This document shows, piece after piece, positions 48,909 through 57,022 of a DNA stretch of 64,000 nucleotides. This stretch comes from WHTI01 sp963826105 (GTDB lineage Bacteria; Actinomycetota; CADDZG01; WHSQ01). Each line of letters opens with the position of its first letter. Position 1 is the stretch's first letter. Where the stretch lies: positions 139,444 through 203,443 of the forward strand of contig CAWGWA010000016.1 of NCBI GenBank assembly GCA_963826105.1, read 5' to 3'. The translations under genes were made by a program, and so were the position numbers. The notes beneath the pieces are model-generated. The model ran no database searches. It saw only the letters and a list, made by a program, of their open reading frames with translations, and was not told where the DNA came from.

Positions 48909-50471
48909 TCAGGCCCCCGCCCGCTCCCTCTCGACCAGAACGCGACGCAGGATCTTGCCGGAAGCTGACTTCGGGATCTCATCGACCCGCTCGATCAAGC
49001 GGATCTTCTTGTGCGGCGCGACCCGCTCGGCGACGAACGCCTGGATGTCCTCGAGCGGGACCTCCTCGGACAGGACCACGAACGCCTTGGGGACCTCGCC
49101 GGCCTCCTCATCCGGCGACGGGATGACCGCAGCGTCCGAGACGGCCGGGTGGGTGATCAGGATCGCCTCGAGTTCGGCCGGGGGCACCTGGAACCCCTTG
49201 TACTTGATGAGCTCCTTGAGCCGGTCGACGAGAAAGAAGTAACCGTCGTCGTCGACGTAACCGAGGTCTCCCGAGTGCAGCCAGCCGTCGCCATCGACCG
49301 TTGCCCTGGTCGCCTCGTCGTTCTCGAGATACCCCTTCATCACCTGAGGCCCACGGATCCAGAGCTCGCCGGTCGCGCCGGATCCGAGCTCCTCGGCCGA
49401 GGCCGGATCGACGATCCTGCACTCCGTGTTGGGAAGGGGAAGACCGATCGAGCCGGGGCGATTCCCCTCGGCGGTTTCCGGGTTGCAGTGGGTGACCGGG
49501 CTGGTCTCGGTTAGACCGTAGCCCTGGATGACAGTGCAGCCGACGCGATCGGCGCACTCCTTCGAGAGGCTCGCACCGAGCGGAGCCGCGCCCGACATCA
49601 TCGTCGAGAGACTTGAGAGGTCGTAGTCCGCCACCATCGGATGCTTGGCGAGCGCGAGCGCGATGGGCGGGACGATGAACGCGCGCGTCACCTTGTGGTT
49701 CTGGATCAACTCGAGGAACTGAGGAAGGTCGAAGCGCGGCATCGTGACGATCGTTGCCCCCAGGTGGATCGCGATGTTCATGATGACCGTCATCCCGTAG
49801 ATGTGGAAGAACGGAAGCACGCCGATGATCACGTCCGATGCGTCGACGCCCTGCGCAACCTCGGCCTGAATCACGTTAGATACGAGATTGTGATGCGTCA
49901 GCATCACGCCCTTGGGGAAGCCCGTAGTGCCCGAGGAGTACGGGAGGACGACGAGATCCTCCCGGGGGGAGAAACGGACCACCGGTGGTTCCTCGCCGGG
50001 GGCCAGAAGGTCGGCGAACGGACTGACTCCCTCGGCCTCACCGAAGACGAAGACCTCCTCGACTCCGGCCGCCTCGGCTGCAGCCTGAGCCGTTTCGAGG
50101 AACTGCGGGATCGTGAGGAGGTAGCGCGCCTTGGAGTGCTCGAGCTGGAAAGCCAGCTCGTCCTTCGTGTAGAGCGGGTTCATCGTCGTAACGATTCCGC
50201 CCGCAGCTGCGATGCCATGGAACGCCAGGGCGTACTCGGGGATGTTCGGCGAATGGATAGCGAAAACGTCGCCCCTGCCGAAACCCTTCTTAGCGAGCCC
50301 GGCGGACAGGGCCCGGACTCCCCCGGCCAGGCCCGCGTAGGTCACCGTACGGCCCGTGGGCCCGTCGATCAGGGCCGCCTTGTCGCCTCGCTCGTGAGCT
50401 CCCGCGAGGACGAACTCCGAGAGCGATACCTCTGGAATCACCACATCCTCGAACGGGCTCCGGAAGATCAT
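48909..50471 (-). CDS. Acyl-CoA synthetase (4-coumarate-CoA ligase-like)
   Basis: 520 residues, GAGAGGAG upstream of the ATG. It has the adenylating-enzyme motifs LPYSSGTTGFPKGVMLTHHN (A3), GYGLTETSPVTH (A5), LHSGDLGYVDDDGYFFLVDRLKELIKYKG (A7-A8) and the final Lys in IPKSASGKILRRVL (A10). Together with the acyl-CoA dehydrogenase at 26349 it suggests use of fatty or aromatic acids. The binding pocket is not obvious, so the substrate stays open: coumarate-like, medium-chain or long-chain acid. Confidence 0.9.
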   Translation of the reverse strand: MIFRSPFEDVVIPEVSLSEFVLAGAHERGDKAALIDGPTGRTVTYAGLAGGVRALSAGLAKKGFGRGDVFAIHSPNIPEYALAFHGIAAAGGIVTTMNPLYTKDELAFQLEHSKARYLLTIPQFLETAQAAAEAAGVEEVFVFGEAEGVSPFADLLAPGEEPPVVRFSPREDLVVLPYSSGTTGFPKGVMLTHHNLVSNVIQAEVAQGVDASDVIIGVLPFFHIYGMTVIMNIAIHLGATIVTMPRFDLPQFLELIQNHKVTRAFIVPPIALALAKHPMVADYDLSSLSTMMSGAAPLGASLSKECADRVGCTVIQGYGLTETSPVTHCNPETAEGNRPGSIGLPLPNTECRIVDPASAEELGSGATGELWIRGPQVMKGYLENDEATRATVDGDGWLHSGDLGYVDDDGYFFLVDRLKELIKYKGFQVPPAELEAILITHPAVSDAAVIPSPDEEAGEVPKAFVVLSEEVPLEDIQAFVAERVAPHKKIRLIERVDEIPKSASGKILRRVLVERERAGA

Positions 50472-50548
50472 CCCCTGCTCCTCTCGGGTCGCTGACTGGG
50501 CCCCCAGAGACTAAGCCGCGAAATCGAGATGGAGGCCCCGCTTCGGGC

Positions 50549-50554
50549 TACCCT
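50549..50554 (+). promoter_or_regulatory. Leaderless-type -10 element (TACCCT) of the NUDIX gene
   Basis: TACCCT is followed by GGGGGC and the ATG at 50561. Confidence 0.5.
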
Positions 50555-50560
50555 GGGGGC

Positions 50561-51103
50561 ATGACGAAGTCCGAGGGCACCGAGGAGCGAGAGCTGATGG
50601 CCGGCGAACAGGTCGACATCGTTGACGAGCAGGACAACGTGATCGGCACCGTGACGCGTGCGGAGATGCGAGAGCGCAAGCTCCTCCACCGCGGCGTAGC
50701 GATCCTCTGCCGCAACTCCAAGGGTGATGTGTACATGCACCGTCGCACCGACACCAAGGATGTCTTCCCAGGGCTCTACGACTGTTTCGTCGGTGGGATG
50801 GTCACATCCGGCGAGGACTACGACACTGCAGCCAAGCGGGAGATCCGCGAGGAGCTCGGGATCGATAGTCATTCGGTGGAGCTGGTTTTCAAGCACCACT
50901 ACGCGGGAGCGGACAACCCGCACATCTGCCAGTTCTACGAAGTTCTCTACGACGGACCGATCGTTCACCAGGAAGCCGAGGTCGCCTGGGGTTCATTCAT
51001 CCCACCGGATGAACTCGACAAGATCATCGACGACTGGGAATTCGTGCCCGACGGTCGCGAACTGTGGAAGAGGTTCCGCTCCGAGGTCCCCTCGCACGGT
51101 TAG
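50561..51103 (+). CDS. NUDIX hydrolase (IPP-isomerase/YfcD-like)
   Basis: 180 residues. The N-terminal DIVDEQDNVIGTVTRAEMRERKLLHRGVAILCRNSKGDVYMHRRTDTKDVFPG and the Nudix box GMVTSGEDYDTAAKREIREELG, with its Glu cluster, place it in the NUDIX family near YfcD/isopentenyl-diphosphate isomerase relatives. It hydrolyses a nucleoside or prenyl diphosphate; the substrate is not predictable. Leaderless-type start. It stands between convergent and divergent genes with no operon partner. Confidence 0.88.
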   Translation: MTKSEGTEERELMAGEQVDIVDEQDNVIGTVTRAEMRERKLLHRGVAILCRNSKGDVYMHRRTDTKDVFPGLYDCFVGGMVTSGEDYDTAAKREIREELGIDSHSVELVFKHHYAGADNPHICQFYEVLYDGPIVHQEAEVAWGSFIPPDELDKIIDDWEFVPDGRELWKRFRSEVPSHG

Positions 51104-51108
51104 TTCGC

Positions 51109-52511
51109 TCAGATCGGAGAGCGGATCAGGTACTTGGCCACAAGGTCGGCGAGCTTCGACGGTTTCCCGCTCTTCTTCTCGCGGCGATCAGCGGAGCCCA
51201 TCGCCCACAGTGCGAGGTTGGCACCGATCCACCGGAGCGGCTCAGGTTCCCAGTTCCGCGAGCGATGGTCGACCCACGCCAGGCGAGTGATGTCGGAGTC
51301 GACACCGAGGATCAGATCGGCGAGAGTGCGCCCCGCGAGGTTGGTCGTCGACACACCATCGCCGACGTAGCCACCGGCCCACGCGAAACCACGGGACCTG
51401 TCGAAGCCGACCGACGAGTACCAATCGCGCGGAACGCCGATCGGGCCGCCCCAACGGTGGGTGATCGCGGCAGCGACCGTTCCCGGGAACAGTTGATGCA
51501 CGGTCCGTTCGAGTTCGTCGAACACCTCCGGCTCGTTGTCGTGATCCGCTTTGATGGAGGAGCCGAAGTGATACGGGGCTCCCCGGCCCCCGAACGCGAT
51601 GCGATCGTCGGCCGTTCGCTGCGCGTAGATGATCAGATGGCGTCCGTCGGTTAGCGTCTCGCGCCCCGACCACCCTGCCTGGTTCCAGAATGAGTCAGGC
51701 AGCGGTTCGGTCGCGATCATGAGCGAGTAGATCGGGACCATCCGACGCTTCTGGCCGGGAAGCATCGTCGTGTAGCCCTCGGTCGCCCGGACGACGACAT
51801 CGGCGGTGACGGTTCCGCGGTCGGTCCGCACCACCCGTGTCCTCGATGGCCCCCGCGGTCGGTCCGCTCGTAGATCTCGACACCCATGCCGCTCGACGGT
51901 CCGGGCGAGACCCCGGACGAGTTTCGCCGGGTGGATCCGAGCGCAGTGAGGCGTAAAGGCGGCACCGAGGTTCCCGGCGAGGTCGATGCGCGAGCCGAGC
52001 CTCCTCGGGCGACAGCCAGACCATGTCCTCGGGACCGAAGCCCCAGGACCGCTCGTCCTCGACGTAGCCCTTTACCCGCTCGACGTGGGCCGCCTGGGTG
52101 GCGAACGTCGAGGGTCCCACCCTTGACGAAGTCGCAGTCGATGCCCTCGGCCGCCGCCACTCGACCGACCTCGTCGACCGTGTTGAACATCTCCCGCTGG
52201 AGGGCGACCGCCGCCTCGCGACCGTGGTTCTTGGCGGTCGTCTCCCGGCTTCCGGCGAACAGGGCCGAGCACCAGCCCCCGTTGCGGCCCGACGCCCCGA
52301 AGCCGCAGATCTCCTTCTCGACGAGCGCTATCCGGAGCGTCGGATCGGCCCGCTTGAGGTAGTAGGCGGTCCACAGGCCCGTGTACCCACCCCCGACGAT
52401 GGCGACGTCGACCTGGACGTCCCCGGGCAATCCCGCCCGGGGGACGAGGTCGTCGTCCACGGTGTCGAGCCACAGGCTGACGTCCCGATACGAGGTTGAT
52501 CTGCTGGTCAT
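51109..52511 (-). pseudogene. FAD-dependent amine/amino-acid oxidase remnant with several frameshifts
   Basis: The first frame (ATG 52511) holds the FAD-binding start VDVAIVGGGYTGLWTAYYLKRADP and FGASGRNGGWCSALFAG. The frame changes near 52105 (an extra T on the minus strand after CTCGACG) to one reading ATQAAHVERVKGYVEDERSWGFGPEDMVWLSPEEAR. It changes again near 51990, 51890 and 51850 through fragments such as RIDLAGNLGAAFTPHCARIHPAK and GVEIYERT. A last frame (VRTDRGTVTADVVVRATEGYTTMLPGQ) runs intact to 51109 and holds the C-terminal FAD part (GGYVGDGVSTTNLAGRTLADLILG). At least four indels within 300 bp; the gene is a DadA/GlyD-like oxidase that cannot be translated as written. Confidence 0.8.
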
Positions 52512-52531
52512 GCCGGGATTCTACGGTTCGC

Positions 52532-52561
52532 TTGACATGCGAACATATGTTCGTATATGGT
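52532..52561 (+). promoter_or_regulatory. SOS-type promoter of the HNH gene (-35 TTGACA, -10 TATGGT)
   Basis: TTGACA at 52532-52537 and TATGGT at 52556-52561 are 18 bases apart; the ATG at 52568 follows six bases later, so the message should be leaderless. The LexA box lies between the two hexamers. Confidence 0.8.
52540..52553. promoter_or_regulatory. LexA (SOS) box
   Basis: CGAACATATGTTCG is a perfect 14-bp palindrome and exactly fits the Gram-positive LexA/DinR consensus CGAAC-N4-GTTCG. It sits between -35 and -10, where a repressor blocks RNA polymerase. Confidence 0.88.
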
Positions 52562-52567
52562 GACAAG

Positions 52568-53828
52568 ATGGACATGAGCGGCGGCCAACTCGGCGTCCAA
52601 CTGATGGAGCACTGGGAGACCCCTTCGGGTCGGCGGATAGTCACCGACGACTGCCTCGAGGGGCCCCCGGTGCCGCTCGATGACGAGCTCGAAGCCCGCT
52701 GCGATGCCGCCCGGGAGGCGATCGGTACCGCCCAACTCCTGATGCTGCGGACGATCGCACTCCAGGACCGACGAGAGGTCTACGAGCGCGACGGACACCG
52801 GGACATGGCCTCCTACGTCGCCGCGCGAGGGGATCTCCCGCTACAAGGCCCGCCGCTGGGTCGCATGTGGTCACGTCCTAGGTGGTCTTCCCCGTCTCAC
52901 CGAGTCGCTCGGGGCCGGAACGCTGGGCCTCGACAAGGTCCTCGAGCTGGCCCGCTTCGCCACCGAGGAGACCGAGTCCAAGTTGATCTCCTGGGCCCGC
53001 AAGGTCACCCTCGGAGCGGTCAAAGGCAAGGCCGATGAGGCCGTGGCGATAGACGACGACACCAAGGAGAGCCAGAAGGACAGCGGCATCGAGTGGTGGT
53101 GGATGGACGACGGACGCATGTGGCTCGAAGGGCCGCTGCAGCCCGATCAGGGGGCCCTCGTAGCCGCGGGCCTGACCGAGACCGCCAATTCGCTGCCATC
53201 GGACCCCGACGGCAACGATGACTTCGCGGCTCGCTGCGCCGCCGCACTCACCCTGCTGGTGACCGAGCACGCCTCGGTAACTGCCGAGGTCGTGGTGCAC
53301 ACCCCGGTCTCGGCACTGCAAGACGGCGCCGGCAACGGGAGGATCGCAGGTGGGCCGGTGCTCTCTCCTGAGTTCGTCGCCCGCCTCGCGACCGACGCCC
53401 GGCTGCGGTTCGTGCTGACCGAAGAGGACGGCAACCCGCTCGGGATCGGGCGGGCTTCGAGAGACGTCCCGAAGTGGCTCGAGGAACTCGTGCGCCACCG
53501 GGACTCCTACCGCTGCACCTTCCCCGGATGCGACTGCCGGAACGAGGCATGGCTCAAGAGTCACCACATCCACTGGTGGGGGTGGGGCGGGCCGACCGAT
53601 CTCGAGAACCTCGTGACCGTGTGCAGCTTCCACCACACCCTGATCCACGTGATGGGGTGGCGGGTCGCCTGGGGTAAGGACGGGACCACCCGATGGTTCC
53701 GGCCGGACGGGAGCCACTACGATCCCGGGCCGGCGCCACCTCCACAGCTGATCTCAGAGGGACGATACGAAGGCCGGCGGTTGCCGCCGCTCCCCAAGCT
53801 GTCGTTCGCAGCCACCCACGGATCCTGA
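52568..53828 (+). pseudogene. LexA-controlled DUF222/13E12-type HNH endonuclease, frameshifted
   Basis: The promoter fixes the ATG at 52568. The N-terminal DUF222 helices (AREAIGTAQLLMLRTIALQDRREVYERDGHRDMASYVAAR) are followed by a GGGG run at 52829-52832. Dropping one G restores GISRYKARRWVACGHVLGGLPRLTESLGAGTLGLDKVLELARFATEE and connects to the frame that ends at 53828. That frame has the HNH core FPGCDCRNEAWLKSHHIHWWGWGGPTDLENLVTVCSFHH. Restored length is about 419 residues. 13E12-family genes in Mycobacterium tuberculosis are known LexA targets, so SOS control is shared. The frameshift may be real or an assembly error. Confidence 0.88.
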
Positions 53829-53850
53829 GAACGCGGTCTCCCTGCCTCGG

Positions 53851-53933
53851 TGGCGGGAAGAGGATTCGAACCTCTGTAGGCATAAGCCGGCGACTTTACA
53901 GGCCGCTCCCTTTGGCCGCTCGGGCATCCCGCC
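53851..53933 (-). tRNA. tRNA-Tyr (GTA)
   Basis: Class II tRNA of 83 nt with acceptor GGCGGGA/TCCCGCC, anticodon loop CTGTAAA (GTA), a long variable arm, T arm with GGTTCGAATCC, and discriminator A. No encoded CCA. Confidence 0.95.
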
Positions 53934-53994
53934 GTCGTGCGGGCCACAGGATAGCGGAAACCTTGCAGGCGCTTGGCTAGCGAAAGCGTGCCGG

Positions 53995-55149
53995 CTAGTC
54001 GCCGGCTTCGTTGGCCGAGCCACCCAGGGAGGTGCTCGAGGAACCACCCGACGTGGACGTGCTCGATACGTTGTTGAGATCGTTCTGAGCCAGCGCCGCC
54101 TGTAGGGCCGCCTGGGCTAGAGCGAAGGCTCCCGATGCCGGGGTCGTACCCGAGGACAGCAGCGGGTCGCCGGAGATGTCGAACTCCTCGAGGCTCGGTG
54201 CGAAGGCGTCGCCGAATCGGTGAGCGGTGGCGAAGATGTCTTGGAGGCGGAGCTTCTTGCCGGCCGCGCTCTGGGCCAGCTTGATCGCGTCACGCTCGGC
54301 GGTCCGGAGCCACTTGATCAGGATCCTCATGGGGTTCTTGGATTCTCCGTCGGCGCCGTACCAGCCGAAGTGGACGTGCGGTGCTCCTCCGATCGCGTTA
54401 CCGGTGTTTCCGCAGTAACCGATGGTGTCGCCCGGCTGAACTCTGTCGCCGGACTGGAAGTCACGGGTGTTCCAGTCGGACAGGTGTGCGTAATAGAAGT
54501 AGGAGCCGTCGGAGCGGTGCAGTCTGGCGATCTTTCCACCCAGGCCCCCGTCGGCGAAGTCCACGGTGCCCGCCTCGGTCGCCAGCACGGCCTCGCCCAT
54601 CTCGCAGAAGACGTCCTGGCCCTCGTGGGTCCGGACTATCGGACCGGGGCCAAAGCGGGGGAAGCCCCATGAATCGATCCAGTTGGCGCGACCTCCGATG
54701 ATGAATGGGGAGAAGACCCTCTTGGTGACCTCGGCGTTGGACCACCCGAGGGCACGGAGCCTCGCCTGAACCGCGAGCAAGAGATCGGTGTTGTAAGCGC
54801 CGTCGATCCGGTTGTAACCGAAGTAAGGCTCAGGCTCGTCGTCGTCGCCGGGGCCATTACCGTTGCCATTCCCATCGCCCCCGCCGTTCTCGTTCCCGCC
54901 ACCGTTGTCATCCCCGCCACCATTGTCATCTCCACCGCCGTCGTCATCATCGTCGTCGTCGTCGCCGGGGAGGGTCGGCTCGGGGTCGGGAGTGGGGGTC
55001 GGGTCGGGAAGGATCGGGGGGATCGTGGGGACCGGAATGATCTGAGCGTCGGCGTCGGGGACCAAGACCTGCCCGAAGGGGCGCGGGGCGAGGACGGCGA
55101 TCAGCATCGCCAGGACTACTCCGAGCGTGATCCGTGCGGCGAACTTCAC
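53995..55149 (-). CDS. Secreted M23-family peptidase-like protein
   Basis: 384 residues from a GTG with AAGGAC upstream. The signal segment (ITLGVVLAMLIAVLAPRPFG) is followed by a Pro-rich piece and a run of Asp, Gly and Asn (about residues 62-105) that is pure low complexity. The M23 domain has HEGQDVFCEMGEAVLATEAGTV with the first His/Asp ligands and PHVHFGWYG with the HxH pair. It would cut peptidoglycan cross-links or bind the wall. The Ser-rich C-terminus (STSTSGGSSSTSLGGSANEAGD) is likely disordered. Tyr tRNA lies downstream. Confidence 0.85.
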   Translation of the reverse strand: MKFAARITLGVVLAMLIAVLAPRPFGQVLVPDADAQIIPVPTIPPILPDPTPTPDPEPTLPGDDDDDDDDGGGDDNGGGDDNGGGNENGGGDGNGNGNGPGDDDEPEPYFGYNRIDGAYNTDLLLAVQARLRALGWSNAEVTKRVFSPFIIGGRANWIDSWGFPRFGPGPIVRTHEGQDVFCEMGEAVLATEAGTVDFADGGLGGKIARLHRSDGSYFYYAHLSDWNTRDFQSGDRVQPGDTIGYCGNTGNAIGGAPHVHFGWYGADGESKNPMRILIKWLRTAERDAIKLAQSAAGKKLRLQDIFATAHRFGDAFAPSLEEFDISGDPLLSSGTTPASGAFALAQAALQAALAQNDLNNVSSTSTSGGSSSTSLGGSANEAGD

Positions 55150-55324
55150 GATCTGTCCTTGCCTCCGTTGGTCGCTATTCGAGCCGTCCTACCCCAATTC
55201 GACGGTTACCCGGCCCACTCCTCCGGCCCCAGGGGGCTTTCTAGGCCGGTTTTGTATGGTATTCGGAGGTTTGGGCCCGATAAATAGCCCGTTCTAGTGG
55301 TCTTTCTGTCGTACTACTAGTCGG

Positions 55325-56260
55325 ATGCCCATCGACGCCGTCCTGTTCGCCGCCGGTCGGGGCGAACGCCTCCGGCCCCTGACCGACCGGATCCCCAAAC
55401 CGGCCGTCCCGATCCTCGACGTTCCCCTGGGGGCATGGGGTCTCCACGGGCTGCTGGTGGCCTCCGAGCGGGCGCTGATCAACGTGTCCCACCTCCCGGA
55501 AGCGACGCTGGCGGCCCTGGCCCCCTACGCGGAGGAAGACCGGCTGGAGGTCCTGCTCGAGCCCGCCGAGCCCTTCGGGACCGCGGGGACCCTGCGAGCC
55601 CTGGGGAGCCGCCTGGCGGACGAGGTGGCGGTGTGGAACGGCGACCTCCTGGCGACCGTGGACATCGGTGCCCTGAGGCAGCTCCACCGGTCCTCCGGGC
55701 TCCCCGCGACGCTGGCGGTACGACGGGTCAAGCGGGGGGCCGATCTCGTGATCGAGGGCGACCGGGCGGTCGCCTTCGTCGACCGGCGAACGGATCCGGA
55801 GACGGCCGGGGTGCAGTTCCTCGGGGTTGCCGTCCTCGGCCCCGAGGCTCGGGCCTTGATACCCGCCCACGGCGCTCAGGGGCTCGGAGGGGCGGTCATC
55901 CGGCCGTTGGCCGAAGCCGGCGAGCTGAGCGTGATGATCCACGACGGCTACACGATCGACGTCGGAACTCCCCATCGCTACCTCCAGGCGAACCTCGACG
56001 TGCTCGGGGGCCGCGCACCGGCGCCTCCACGGCCGTGGCCCGGGACCATAGTCACCGCGGGTTCGGGGTCGGCTTACATCGGTCCCGGAGCGTCGGTGGC
56101 TCCGGAGTCCCTCGGACCCGGTGCGATAGTCCTCGGCGGCGCGGCCGTGGAAACCACCGCACACATCGAGCGATCGGTGGTGTGGCCGGGACTCCCGGCG
56201 ACCGGAACTCTCGTGGACTCGATCTGGTGCGACGGAGTCATCGACGCCCGTACCGACTAG
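55325..56260 (+). CDS. Sugar-phosphate nucleotidyltransferase
   Basis: 311 residues. The N-terminal signature DAVLFAAGRGERLRPLTDRIPKPAVPILDVP is that of mannose-1-phosphate guanylyltransferases and glucose-1-phosphate thymidylyl/uridylyltransferases. VWNGDLLATVD gives the metal-binding Asp. The C-terminal part has left-handed-helix-like repeats (GSAYIGPGASVAPESLGPGAIVLGGAAVE), typical of GDP-mannose pyrophosphorylases. It would activate a sugar for wall or capsule glycans. It ends by overlapping the convergent DUF218 gene by four bases. Confidence 0.85.
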   Translation: MPIDAVLFAAGRGERLRPLTDRIPKPAVPILDVPLGAWGLHGLLVASERALINVSHLPEATLAALAPYAEEDRLEVLLEPAEPFGTAGTLRALGSRLADEVAVWNGDLLATVDIGALRQLHRSSGLPATLAVRRVKRGADLVIEGDRAVAFVDRRTDPETAGVQFLGVAVLGPEARALIPAHGAQGLGGAVIRPLAEAGELSVMIHDGYTIDVGTPHRYLQANLDVLGGRAPAPPRPWPGTIVTAGSGSAYIGPGASVAPESLGPGAIVLGGAAVETTAHIERSVVWPGLPATGTLVDSIWCDGVIDARTD

Positions 56261-57018
56261 GGACGAACGATGGCGTCGAAGACGTTGGCCGCGTACTCGG
56301 CGATCGCCAGCTGGCTCAGCTCGAGGCCGCGCGTCGACGGGATCAGGCCGGTGACCTTGTGACTGGCGGAGTTGAGGTAGCCACACGGATAGGCGATCGG
56401 GTCCAGACCGCCGCGGCGGAACACCCGCATCGAACGCGGCAGGTGGAACGCCGAGGTCACCAGCACGAAGGGGCGTCCACCGAGCTCCTCGGCGATAGCC
56501 CGCGGATGATGGGCCGTCTCCTTGGAGTCGAACTCCCCGAGCGATGCTCGTTCGGGGAAGAGGTCGCGGGACGCATCGGCCAGGGCCGCGCCGGCGGCTC
56601 CGGTGAAGATGATCCGGCATCCGGGATCGAGCCGTGCGGCGAGATCTTGGCCCGCGAGGAAACGCGCCATCGACCAGCCGGTCAACGAATCGACCGGCGG
56701 TCCGGATCGCAGGCGACGTCCTCTGCGATCCACCTCCGCTCCGCCGCTCAACACGACAACCTGCTCGATCCCTCGGTCGCGAAGCTCCTCGATCGAGGGC
56801 CGTGGGTAGCGCCGCTCGAGCGGACGAAGCAGGAGGTCGGCGAAGGATTGCGACCCGAGCAGCCAGAGGGCCACGAGGACCGCGATCCCGGCGACCCTCA
56901 GCGCGGCATGGTTGCCCGTCGCGAGCACGATCACCACCGCGATAACCACCCAGGACAGCAGGATGACGTTCAGGAACAGGGTCGTTATCGCGTCGAAGGA
57001 CCGGCGACGGCGATTCAC
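56257..57018 (-). CDS. DUF218/YdcF-family (SanA/ElyC-like) membrane protein
   Basis: 253 residues from a GTG at 57018, only four bases after the nuoN stop. Two membrane helices at the start (FLNVILLSWVVIAVVIVLATG, LRVAGIAVLVALWLLG) are followed by a DUF218 domain: VVVLSGGAEVDRRGRRLRSG, CRIIFTGAAGAALAD, PFVLVTSAFHLPRSMRVFRRGG. DUF218 proteins are linked to envelope biogenesis and vancomycin/high-temperature tolerance in other bacteria. Its position as last gene of the nuo unit is probably incidental. Confidence 0.83.
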   Translation of the reverse strand: MNRRRRSFDAITTLFLNVILLSWVVIAVVIVLATGNHAALRVAGIAVLVALWLLGSQSFADLLLRPLERRYPRPSIEELRDRGIEQVVVLSGGAEVDRRGRRLRSGPPVDSLTGWSMARFLAGQDLAARLDPGCRIIFTGAAGAALADASRDLFPERASLGEFDSKETAHHPRAIAEELGGRPFVLVTSAFHLPRSMRVFRRGGLDPIAYPCGYLNSASHKVTGLIPSTRGLELSQLAIAEYAANVFDAIVRP

Positions 57019-57022
57019 GATC

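Noticed and set aside
54855..54965. GAC/GGC-rich tract as a repeat element
   Set aside because: It is the coding sequence of the Asp/Gly/Asn linker in the M23 protein.
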